Below, one piece after another: positions 1-5,753 of a stretch of 5,753 bases of DNA. The stretch is from assembly GCA_004555855.1 (NCBI GenBank), contig SFJQ01000097.1:1-5753 (forward strand). Direction: 5' to 3'. The notes below the pieces were generated by a model that saw only the letters and a list, made by a program, of their open reading frames with translations, did no database searches and was not told where the DNA came from. Positions within the stretch are counted from its first letter, which is position 1. Every line of letters starts with the position of its first letter. Origin of the DNA: [Eubacterium] saphenum. Lineage in GTDB: Bacteria > Bacillota > Clostridia > Oscillospirales > Ruminococcaceae. The position numbers and the translations under genes were made by a program.

Positions 1-415
1 GGTTCTGATAACAAATCTGTTTTATGAACCGAGTTATGGAGATATCGTTGTTATACAGGCCGACAAGCTGTTCAACAGGAATACGGATATGTATGGCGAG
101 GCTATAATAAAGCGCGTTATAGGCGTTGCGGGGGATACCGTTAAAATCAGCTTTGAAAAAGGCGAGGTTTACCGCAACGGCGAGCTTTTGGAGGAGGATT
201 ACATCAAAACTCCGACAACATGGCGTTATAACGGCTGGATTGAGAGCAATGTGGAGTATGTTGTGCCGGAAAACTGCGTGTTTGTGATGGGCGACAACAG
301 AAACGTATCCAACGATAGCCGTAATCTTAGCGATATTGGCTTTGTTGACAAAAATCTGATTATGGGCAGGGCGTTTGTACGCGTTTCGCCGATTTCACAA
401 TTCAAATGGCTGTAA
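1..415 (+). CDS. lepB: Signal peptidase I, C-terminal part (5' end cut by window edge)
   Basis: This is a membrane-bound serine protease that removes signal peptides from exported proteins; its catalytic domain acts on the outer face of the membrane. The frame is open from base 2 (first full codon GTT) to the TAA at 413-415, giving 137 residues. Counting from that codon, residues 11-17 (SYGDIVV) match the strand after the catalytic serine region. Residues 37-45 (KRVIGVAGD) are box D, with K37 as the expected general-base lysine. Residues 98-108 (GDNRNVSNDSR) are box E, with S104 and D106 in the conserved positions. The catalytic serine (SMxPT motif) and the N-terminal membrane anchor must lie just left of the window. 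The Met codon at 89 is internal and not the start. The last 10 bases overlap rbgA. Clostridia often carry lepB between rplS and rbgA, so rplS is the expected upstream neighbour. The family is certain; which lepB/sip paralogue this is cannot be told. Confidence 0.95.
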   Translation, partial: VLITNLFYEPSYGDIVVIQADKLFNRNTDMYGEAIIKRVIGVAGDTVKISFEKGEVYRNGELLEEDYIKTPTTWRYNGWIESNVEYVVPENCVFVMGDNRNVSNDSRNLSDIGFVDKNLIMGRAFVRVSPISQFKWL

Positions 416-1269
416 ATAACCAAAACGACGCGGGAAATATTCAGTGGTTTCCCGGACACATGACCAAAACAAGGCGTCTTATCGAGGCTGACCTTAAAAT
501 GGTGGACGCGGTTGTCGAGGTAACCGACGCGAGGATACCCGAGAGCAGCAGAAATCCCATTATCGACGAGCTTTGCGGGAAAAAGCCGCGCATTATGATA
601 TTGAACAAATGCGACGCAGCCGATGAAAAGGCAACCGAGGCTTGGCGGAAATTCTATGAGAAGCAGGGAATGTGCGTTATCGTGTGCGACTGCCGCAGCG
701 GAAAGGGCGTGAACAGGTTTCTGCCTGCCGTCAAGAAGCTGCTTCGGGAGCTGACCGAGCGCAGAAAGGCCCGCGGAATGATAGGAAAAGCGATGCGGCT
801 GATGGTCGTAGGTATTCCGAATGTGGGGAAATCTTCGTTTATCAACCGAATGGCAAATTCCAGAAAAACAAAGGTCGGCGACCGTCCCGGCGTTACCCGA
901 GGAAAGCAGTGGGTGACGATTGATAAGGACGTGGAGCTGCTCGATATGCCGGGAATTTTGTGGCCGAAGTTCGAGGACAAGGAAGTGGCGCAGAGGCTTG
1001 CGTTTACGGGAGCTGTCAAGGACGAGGTTATGGACACCGAGGCGCTTGCGAGAGCGCTGGGCGCGGTTCTGACGGAGGATTATCCCGAGCTGATGAAGGC
1101 GCGTTACGGGATTAAGGGCGAGGGCGATGTTCTCGTTGAAATTGCAAACGCGCGGAAAATGCTGGTTTCGGGCGGCGAACCCGACACCGAGCGCGCTGCG
1201 GCGGCTCTTTTAGATGAATTTCGCGGCGGAAAAATCGGGAAAATCACGCTTGACAAGCCGCCTTTCTGA
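406..1269 (+). CDS. rbgA: Ribosome biogenesis GTPase RbgA (YlqF)
   Basis: RbgA is a cytoplasmic GTPase needed for late assembly of the 50S ribosomal subunit in Firmicutes. The 287-residue length fits the family. The G motifs appear in circularly permuted order, the hallmark of the YlqF/YawG group: G4 NKCD at 67-70, a probable G5 around 94-101, the G1 P-loop GIPNVGKS at 136-143, G2 PGVT at 161-164 with T164, and G3 DMPG at 180-183. The N-terminal NIQWFPGHM (11-19) is also typical of the family. A C-terminal helical domain (about 195-287) corresponds to the RNA-binding region. I chose the ATG at 406 because the next Met (residue 19) would cut off the conserved NIQWFPGH. The start lies within the end of lepB (10-base overlap) and has no recognisable Shine-Dalgarno, so translation probably depends on coupling to lepB. 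rnhB follows after 16 bases, as in Bacillus and many clostridia. Confidence 0.97.
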   Translation: MAVNNQNDAGNIQWFPGHMTKTRRLIEADLKMVDAVVEVTDARIPESSRNPIIDELCGKKPRIMILNKCDAADEKATEAWRKFYEKQGMCVIVCDCRSGKGVNRFLPAVKKLLRELTERRKARGMIGKAMRLMVVGIPNVGKSSFINRMANSRKTKVGDRPGVTRGKQWVTIDKDVELLDMPGILWPKFEDKEVAQRLAFTGAVKDEVMDTEALARALGAVLTEDYPELMKARYGIKGEGDVLVEIANARKMLVSGGEPDTERAAAALLDEFRGGKIGKITLDKPPF

Positions 1270-1274
1270 CTATC

Positions 1275-1278
1275 GGAG
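1275..1278 (+). promoter_or_regulatory. Shine-Dalgarno of rnhB, decides its start
   Basis: GGAG lies 7 bases upstream of the ATG at 1286, within the short gap after rbgA. It supports that ATG over an in-frame ATG at 1214 inside rbgA, which would add 24 residues that do not resemble RNase HII. Confidence 0.75.
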
Positions 1279-1285
1279 TGATTTT

Positions 1286-1957
1286 ATGAGCAAGCATCAC
1301 AAGAGCGCAAAAACGCTGCTTAAAATTGACGGAGTTGATTTTGAGGGACTGTCGCTTCGCGAATTTGACAGAATTGTGTTCGAGAAATTCGGGGCAGTCT
1401 GCGGAATTGACGAAGCGGGAAGAGGTCCGATAGCTGGACCGGTGTTTGCGGCGGCGGTTGTTCTGGACCCGAACAATCCGATTGAAGGGCTGAACGACAG
1501 CAAAAAGCTCTCCGAGAAAAAGCGCGAGGCACTTTACGAAGAAATTCGGGAAAAAGCGCTTGCGGCGTGTGTTTCGTGTGCTTCTGCCGAGGAAATTGAC
1601 GATACGGATATTTTGTCCGCTGATTTGCTTGCGATGAAAAGAGCCTTTGAGGGAATTGCTGTATCGCCGAAAATTATACTGGTTGACGGCGATGTTCTTC
1701 CCGAAATCGAGGCTGAGGTTACGTTAAAGAACGTAATCGGCGGCGACGCAAAAAGCGAAGCGATTGCGGCAGCGTCTATTCTCGCAAAGGTTGAACGTGA
1801 CAACGAAATGCGCCGACTTGCAGAAATTTATCCGGGCTACGGCTTTGAAAAGCATAAGGGATACGGCACGAAAGCGCATTATGAAGCTATCGACAGATTG
1901 GGACTTTGCCCGATTCATCGAAAGAGCTTTTTGAAAAAATACATTAAAAATGGATAA
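1286..1957 (+). CDS. rnhB: Ribonuclease HII
   Basis: RNase HII cuts the RNA strand of RNA/DNA hybrids and makes the first incision at single ribonucleotides misincorporated in DNA, starting ribonucleotide excision repair in the cytoplasm. The protein is 223 residues. It shows the diagnostic GIDEAGRGPIAGPV at 40-53, with catalytic D42 and E43 and the GRG loop (45-47) that senses the ribonucleotide 2'-OH. The third acidic residue is D134 in LVDG, and the fourth is most likely D154 in GGDAKS. ASILAKVERD (163-172) and HKGYGT (190-195), whose tyrosine contacts the scissile junction in the family, are both intact. About 35 residues precede the catalytic core, as is common in Firmicute RNase HII. 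An in-frame ATG at 1214 would extend the protein into rbgA, but the Shine-Dalgarno at 1275 favours 1286. The 3' end overlaps yraN by 8 bases. The active site is complete, so it should be functional. Confidence 0.96.
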   Translation: MSKHHKSAKTLLKIDGVDFEGLSLREFDRIVFEKFGAVCGIDEAGRGPIAGPVFAAAVVLDPNNPIEGLNDSKKLSEKKREALYEEIREKALAACVSCASAEEIDDTDILSADLLAMKRAFEGIAVSPKIILVDGDVLPEIEAEVTLKNVIGGDAKSEAIAAASILAKVERDNEMRRLAEIYPGYGFEKHKGYGTKAHYEAIDRLGLCPIHRKSFLKKYIKNG

Positions 1958-2336
1958 AATCGAAAAGGGAAGGCTTGGCGAGGACGCGGTCTGCGAGGAA
2001 CTCAAAAAGCGCGGTCACAAAATCATCGCGAGAAATTTCCACAAGCGCGTTGGCGAAATCGACATCATCTCGGAAATTGACGGGTTTGTCGTATTCACCG
2101 AGGTAAAGGCGCGGGAAATACGCAGCTTGGTTTCGGGACTTGAGGCTGTGAATTTCACAAAGCAAAAGAAAATCGTGCTCACCGCAGACGCTTGGCTTAC
2201 GGAAAACCCCACGCGGCTGCAGCCGAGATACGATATCGCAGAGGTCGAGTTTACGCGCGGCGAGTTCCCGAAAATCACAAGAATAGAAATTTACGAGGAC
2301 GCTTTCACGGCGGACGGAATTTACACCGTAAATTGA
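1950..2336 (+). CDS. yraN: YraN/UPF0102 family, nuclease-like fold protein
   Basis: This is a 128-residue protein of the UPF0102 (YraN) family, widespread in bacteria and without a settled function as far as I know. The family has a restriction-endonuclease-like fold, and the matching acidic/lysine pattern is visible: GRLGEDA at 7-13 (E11), GEIDII at 35-40 (D38) and TEVKAR at 50-55 (E51 and K53). These form a plausible metal-binding nuclease site. The later RYDIAEVEF (93-101) fits the conserved C-terminal strand. No signal peptide or membrane segment is visible, so it is probably cytoplasmic. The ATG at 1950 overlaps the rnhB stop by 8 bases and has no Shine-Dalgarno, which suggests translational coupling to rnhB. 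The family assignment is firm. A role in DNA or RNA processing is inferred only from the fold and from its neighbour RNase HII. Confidence 0.92.
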   Translation: MDKIEKGRLGEDAVCEELKKRGHKIIARNFHKRVGEIDIISEIDGFVVFTEVKAREIRSLVSGLEAVNFTKQKKIVLTADAWLTENPTRLQPRYDIAEVEFTRGEFPKITRIEIYEDAFTADGIYTVN

Positions 2337-2341
2337 AAGGA
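2336..2341 (+). promoter_or_regulatory. Shine-Dalgarno of thrC
   Basis: AAAGGA begins at the last base of the yraN stop codon and ends 9 bases before the ATG at 2351. It selects that ATG over the out-of-frame ATG at 2341, which opens only a short frame inside thrC. Confidence 0.75.
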
Positions 2342-2350
2342 TGACAGACA

Positions 2351-3844
2351 ATGAATTACGCGAGCACAAGAAATTCTTCGCTCAAGGTATCGAGCGCGCA
2401 CGCTATTGTAAAGGGACTTTCCGACGAGGGAGGACTTTATATCCCCGAGAATATCCCCGCGTTCACCGAGGAAGAAATCAAATCGCTTTGCACGAAAACC
2501 TACACCGAGCGCGCTTATGCGGTTTTCTCGAAGTTCCTGACCGATTTTACCGAGGAAGAGCTTCGTCACTGCGTTGAGAGCGCTTATAACGACAAGAATT
2601 TCGACACCAACAACATCGCTGAAATAACCAAGTTGAACGGTGGTAAATACATTCTTGAGCTGTGGCACGGACCTACCTGCGCGTTCAAGGATATGGCGCT
2701 TCAGATTTTGCCGTACCTGCTGACAACCTCCGCGAAAAAGACGGTTGACGGCAAGCATATCGCAATTCTCGTGGCAACGTCGGGCGATACCGGAAAGGCG
2801 GCTCTCGAGGGCTTCAAGGACGTTGACGGCACTTCCATCAGCGTTTTCTATCCCGAGGACGGCGTTTCTCCGATGCAGAAGCGCCAGATGACCACGCAGG
2901 AGGGCAATAACGTAAACGTCTGCGCGGTTAAGGGCAACTTTGACGACTGCCAGAACGGCGTCAAGGCGATTTTCACCGATAAGGAAATCGAGGAAAAACT
3001 CGCGAAGCAGAACATTCTCCTGTCGAGCGCAAACTCCATTAACTGGGGCAGACTTGCGCCGCAGATTGTGTATTATGTATCTACTTATGTACAGCTTGTT
3101 GCCGACAAGGAAATCGAGTTCGGCGAGAAGGTGAACATAGTTGTTCCTACGGGCAATTTCGGCAATATTCTTGCGGCTTACTACGCGAAGAGAATGGGTA
3201 TCCCCGTAAACAAGCTGATTTGCGCGTCCAATAGCAACAACGTCCTCACCGATTTCATCAACACGGGCGTTTACGACAGAAACAGAAAGTTCTACACGAC
3301 CGTTTCTCCGTCGATGGATATTCTCATCTCGTCTAACCTTGAGAGAATGCTCTATCACCTCACCGGCGAAAACGACGCTCTCATCAACGATTGGTTCGGG
3401 AAACTCAAAACCGACGGCAAATACGAGGTTAACGACGATGTGAAGAGCAAGCTCGGCGAGCTGTTTTTCGCGGGCTGCACCTCGGACGACGAAACCAAAG
3501 CGACAATCCGCAAGACATTTGATGATGAGCACTATCTGCTCGATACGCACACTGCGGTTGCTGTCAAGGTTTACGAGGATTACAAGGCCAAAACCGGCGA
3601 TACCACAAAGACTGTTATCGCTTCGACCGCTAATCCCTACAAGTTCGTGAGAGCCGTTTACGAAGCTGTCGGCGGGAACGCAGATGGCGATGAGTTCGAC
3701 ATTATCGACAAGCTCGAGGCTAAGACGGGAACAAAAATCCCCGCGCCTCTTGCCGCAACCAAGAACAAGGCTGTTCGTTTCACGGAATTTGCTGAAAAAC
3801 AGAATATGAGCGGCGTGGTTCTTGATTTTCTTAAAAATCGATGA
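2351..3844 (+). CDS. thrC: Threonine synthase
   Basis: This PLP-dependent enzyme converts O-phospho-L-homoserine and water to L-threonine and phosphate, the last step of threonine synthesis. At 497 residues it fits the longer bacterial/fungal class rather than the short class of about 350 residues. The N-terminal part has the typical GLSDEGGLYIPE (22-33). GPTCAFKDMALQ (107-118) carries the PLP-binding lysine K113. SGDTGKAA (144-151) follows, then NSINWGR (228-234) and GNFGN (268-272), expected to bind the PLP phosphate. DTHTAVA at 398-404 corresponds to the usual DPHTAV, with Thr in place of Pro. The ATG at 2351 has a good Shine-Dalgarno. Codon use is biased: no in-frame TTA, CTA or TCA occurs, consistent with good expression. 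No other threonine gene is nearby, so thrC is apparently separated from hom and thrB. Its stop overlaps the start of the phosphoesterase gene (ATGA). Confidence 0.97.
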   Translation: MNYASTRNSSLKVSSAHAIVKGLSDEGGLYIPENIPAFTEEEIKSLCTKTYTERAYAVFSKFLTDFTEEELRHCVESAYNDKNFDTNNIAEITKLNGGKYILELWHGPTCAFKDMALQILPYLLTTSAKKTVDGKHIAILVATSGDTGKAALEGFKDVDGTSISVFYPEDGVSPMQKRQMTTQEGNNVNVCAVKGNFDDCQNGVKAIFTDKEIEEKLAKQNILLSSANSINWGRLAPQIVYYVSTYVQLVADKEIEFGEKVNIVVPTGNFGNILAAYYAKRMGIPVNKLICASNSNNVLTDFINTGVYDRNRKFYTTVSPSMDILISSNLERMLYHLTGENDALINDWFGKLKTDGKYEVNDDVKSKLGELFFAGCTSDDETKATIRKTFDDEHYLLDTHTAVAVKVYEDYKAKTGDTTKTVIASTANPYKFVRAVYEAVGGNADGDEFDIIDKLEAKTGTKIPAPLAATKNKAVRFTEFAEKQNMSGVVLDFLKNR

Positions 3845-4527
3845 TTTACACGATTGGCGACCTTCACCTTTCGCTTGGCTGCGATAAGCCGATGGATATT
3901 TTCTCGGGCTGGACAAATCACGTTGAACGCTTGAAGGAAAACTGGAACTCCAAGATAACCGAAAACGACACCGTGATTTTGCTCGGCGACCACAGCTGGG
4001 CGCTTAAGCTTGAGGACAGCTTCAAGGATTTGGAGTTTATCCACAAGGAGCTGAACGGCAGGAAAATTCTTGTAAAGGGCAACCACGATTTGTGGTGGTC
4101 AACGATGAACAAAATCACGAATTTCGTGAGCGAAAAAGGCTTTACAAGCATCAATTTCCTGTTCAACAACGCTTATCTTGCCGAGGGAATTTCAATCTGC
4201 GGAACGCGCGGCTGGATTCGCGAAAACGGCGAAGAGGCTGATTTAAAGGTGATGAACCGCGAGGCGGGACGGCTTGAGGCGTCGCTTCAGGCGGGCGTAA
4301 AGCTCGGCGGAGAGCTTGTGGCGTTTATCCACTACCCGCCGATTTACGGTACCGAGGAGAACGCGTTAATCACGGAAATTCTGCACAAATACGGCGTCAA
4401 GCGCTGCTTTTACGCGCATCTCCACGGGAGCGCAATCAGAGGCGCGCTCAACTGCGAGCGTGACGGCGTGACCTATAAGCTCGTTTCAGCTGACGGAGTC
4501 GGATTTGACCCCGTTGCGGTAAATTAA
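3841..4527 (+). CDS. Calcineurin-like metallophosphoesterase (COG1768-like)
   Basis: This 228-residue protein is a probable two-metal phosphoesterase with no known substrate. The full metal-site set is visible: GDLHL at 6-10 (D7, H9), GDHSW at 49-53 (D50), GNHD at 80-83 (N81, H82), H164 in IHYPP, and AHLHG at 192-196 (H193, H195). GTRGW (121-125) and the GDxSWA...GNHDxWW spacing resemble the group of predicted phosphohydrolases I know as COG1768. It has no signal peptide or membrane segment, so it is likely cytoplasmic. The ATG lies in the thrC stop (ATGA, 4-base overlap) without a Shine-Dalgarno, so its translation is probably coupled to thrC. A later start would remove the first metal-binding motif. 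Possible substrates include nucleotides, other small phosphate esters or phosphoproteins; the sequence does not decide. The family call is firm, the function unknown. Confidence 0.92.
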   Translation: MIYTIGDLHLSLGCDKPMDIFSGWTNHVERLKENWNSKITENDTVILLGDHSWALKLEDSFKDLEFIHKELNGRKILVKGNHDLWWSTMNKITNFVSEKGFTSINFLFNNAYLAEGISICGTRGWIRENGEEADLKVMNREAGRLEASLQAGVKLGGELVAFIHYPPIYGTEENALITEILHKYGVKRCFYAHLHGSAIRGALNCERDGVTYKLVSADGVGFDPVAVN

Positions 4528-4536
4528 AGTAAATTA
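4519..4536 (+). repeat. Short direct repeat GTAAATTA, two copies
   Basis: GTAAATTA occurs at 4519-4526 and again at 4529-4536, exactly 10 bases apart, spanning the end of the phosphoesterase gene and the start of the gap before tig. The first copy encodes the final Val-Asn and stop of that gene. One-helical-turn spacing could suit a protein-binding site, but in AT-rich DNA this may be chance. It does not form a terminator-like hairpin. Confidence 0.3.
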
Positions 4537-4579
4537 CGGGAGCAAAGCTACCGATTAATAACAAGGAAGGACCAGAAAA
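4528..4579 (+). other. Intergenic gap before tig, no clear promoter or terminator
   Basis: This 52-base gap is the longest non-coding stretch in the window. I see no GC-rich stem followed by a T-run, so transcription from upstream probably continues. The AT-rich TTAATA near 4555-4560 is a poor -10 candidate, and no good -35 hexamer stands at the right distance (TTACGG at 4535 is only 14 bases away). tig often has its own promoter in other bacteria, so a weak one here remains possible. Confidence 0.4.
4563..4570 (+). promoter_or_regulatory. Strong Shine-Dalgarno of tig
   Basis: AAGGAAGG ends 9 bases before the ATG at 4580. It is the most purine-rich ribosome site in the window and agrees with the strong codon bias of tig, both pointing to high expression. 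Confidence 0.8.
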
Positions 4580-5753
4580 ATGGAAATTGTATCTCAGAAT
4601 AACACGGCAACCAATACTTACGCGATTGAGTTTAAGTTCAGCGCGGAGGAGTTCGAGGCGGCTATCAACACCGCTTACAATCAGCAGAAGTCTAAAATCA
4701 CCGTTCCGGGCTTCCGCAAGGGCAAGGCTCCGAGAAAGGTTATCGAAACTCATTTCGGCGCAAACGTATTCTTCGAGGACGCCGTAAATTACCTCTATAA
4801 TCATAACATCGAGGAAGTTGTTAACAAGACCGGTCTTGACGTTGTTGACGTTCAGAACACCGAAGTTACCGATGTCAGCAAGGAAAACGGCGTTTCGATG
4901 AAGGCTGATTTTATCACCAAGCCCGTTGTTGAAATTTCCGATTACAAGGGAATAAAGGTAAAGAAAACCGTCAAGACTGTAACCGATGAGGTTGTTGACG
5001 AGGAAATCAACAAGATGCGCGAGAAGGTTGCAAGAATTGTAACCGTTGAAGGCAGAGCAGTTCAGGATGGCGATACTGCGGTTATCGACTTCGAGGGCTT
5101 TGTTGATGATGTTGCGTTTGAGGGCGGCAAGGGAGAGAAGTTCCCGCTTGAAATCGGCTCTCACACTTTCATTCCCGGCTTCGAGGAGCAGATTGTCGGC
5201 AAGAATGTCGGCGATGAGTTCGATGTAAACGTTACTTTCCCCGAGGATTACAACGCAGAGCAGCTCAAGGGCAAGCCTGCTGTTTTCAAGTGCAAGCTGC
5301 ACGAGATTAAGGCTAAGGATATGCCTGAGCTTGACGATGATTTCGTTAAGGATGTTTCCGAGAAGGATACCGTTGACGAGCTGAAGGCTGAAATCCGCGA
5401 GAAGCTCGAGAAGCAGTTTGCTGACGAGGCTGCGGACGCTGCTGATAACGCGATTATGGACGAGATGGTCGGCAAGATGAAGGCTGAAATCCCCGAGGTT
5501 ATGTACGAGCGCCGCATTGACGAAATCGCACGCGAGTGGGTTTCCAGAACACGCATCGATATCAAGGATTACCTCAAGTACACCGGTATGACTATGCAGC
5601 AGTTCCGCGCTAATTTCAGAGAGCCTGCAAAGCGTCAGGTTGAGCTGCGTCTTGCGCTTGAGAAAATCGCTGACCTTGAAAATATCGTGGTATCTCAGGA
5701 AGACCTCGACAAGGAATATGCAGACCTCGCTGAGCAGTACAAGATGGATGTTG
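4580..5753 (+). CDS. tig: Trigger factor (3' end cut by window edge)
   Basis: Trigger factor is the ribosome-bound chaperone and peptidyl-prolyl isomerase that meets nascent chains at the exit tunnel. The window holds 391 codons; the family is usually about 430 residues, so roughly 40 are missing. The N-terminal domain contains the ribosome-docking signature GFRKGKAP (44-51, with F45-R46-K47). The FKBP-type isomerase domain spans about 160-245 and includes DGDTAVIDFEGF (163-174), FEGG (180-183) and FIPGFEEQIVG (197-207). The C-terminal helical substrate-binding arms begin at about 248 (DMPELDDDFVKDVS). The ATG at 4580 follows a strong Shine-Dalgarno. The first 14 residues are polar and Asn/Thr-rich and look less like the usual start of the family. 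Only 3 of 39 lysines use AAA, a strong bias that fits high expression. clpP and clpX are the neighbours expected downstream from gene order in many bacteria. Confidence 0.97.
   Translation, partial: MEIVSQNNTATNTYAIEFKFSAEEFEAAINTAYNQQKSKITVPGFRKGKAPRKVIETHFGANVFFEDAVNYLYNHNIEEVVNKTGLDVVDVQNTEVTDVSKENGVSMKADFITKPVVEISDYKGIKVKKTVKTVTDEVVDEEINKMREKVARIVTVEGRAVQDGDTAVIDFEGFVDDVAFEGGKGEKFPLEIGSHTFIPGFEEQIVGKNVGDEFDVNVTFPEDYNAEQLKGKPAVFKCKLHEIKAKDMPELDDDFVKDVSEKDTVDELKAEIREKLEKQFADEAADAADNAIMDEMVGKMKAEIPEVMYERRIDEIAREWVSRTRIDIKDYLKYTGMTMQQFRANFREPAKRQVELRLALEKIADLENIVVSQEDLDKEYADLAEQYKMDV

Noticed and set aside
672..923. 83-codon + strand frame within rbgA
   Set aside because: It is a shadow frame across the conserved GTPase motifs of rbgA, with basic low-information content and no family resemblance.
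1214..1285. Upstream in-frame ATG that would lengthen RNase HII by 24 residues
   Set aside because: It lies deep in rbgA, and the added residues do not look like the family. The ATG at 1286 has GGAG at a proper distance.
2341..2577. Short + strand frame starting at the ATG just before thrC
   Set aside because: It runs inside thrC in another frame. The AAAGGA directly abuts its ATG, leaving no spacing, whereas the spacing suits thrC.
2321..3916. A 531-codon open frame on the minus strand opposite thrC
   Set aside because: It is codon-aligned with thrC, so it stays open because thrC uses no TTA, CTA or TCA codons. Its translation resembles no family I know, while thrC on the other strand is unmistakable.
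4528..4579. Possible terminator between the phosphoesterase gene and tig
   Set aside because: The only stems seen are 3-4 base pairs, such as AGC-AAA-GCT, with no following T-run.
4448..5302. A 284-codon open frame on the minus strand opposite tig
   Set aside because: It is aligned with the tig codons and explained by the same bias against TTA, CTA and TCA. The Leu/Asn-rich product has no recognisable domain.

Overview
The window looks like a stretch of chromosome from an anaerobic Firmicute, most probably a clostridium of the Ruminococcaceae/Oscillospirales type. This rests on gene order (lepB–rbgA–rnhB–yraN), on Firmicute-style family members (RbgA, a short single-chain signal peptidase I, a COG1768-like phosphoesterase), on moderate GC and on purine-rich Shine-Dalgarno sequences. 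It is a judgement from recognised proteins, not a computed placement.

All seven genes lie on the + strand and are tightly packed. Bases 1-415 are the C-terminal part of a type I signal peptidase (lepB), cut by the left edge. It overlaps rbgA/ylqF (406-1269), a circularly permuted GTPase of 50S ribosome assembly. After 16 bases comes rnhB, ribonuclease HII (1286-1957), which overlaps yraN (1950-2336), an UPF0102 protein with a restriction-endonuclease-like active-site pattern. A 14-base gap leads to thrC, threonine synthase (2351-3844), which shares an ATGA stop/start with a metallophosphoesterase gene (3841-4527). A 52-base gap, the largest here, precedes tig, trigger factor (4580 to the right edge, lacking its C-terminal end).

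The genes serve protein export (lepB), ribosome maturation (rbgA), nascent-chain folding (tig), genome maintenance (rnhB, perhaps yraN) and threonine synthesis (thrC). The first six are spaced like one transcription unit. tig may have its own promoter, though none is convincing. Translation starts fall into two classes: the three genes whose starts overlap an upstream gene (rbgA, yraN, the phosphoesterase) have no visible Shine-Dalgarno, while the three preceded by a gap (rnhB, thrC, tig) do.

I see no mobile element, CRISPR array, RNA gene, riboswitch or clear terminator, and no stretch over 300 bases without a gene. This is an ordinary housekeeping region. The points worth a second look are the uncharacterised phosphoesterase coupled to thrC, the YraN/RNase HII pairing and the pattern of translation starts. 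I found no evidence of a new system.
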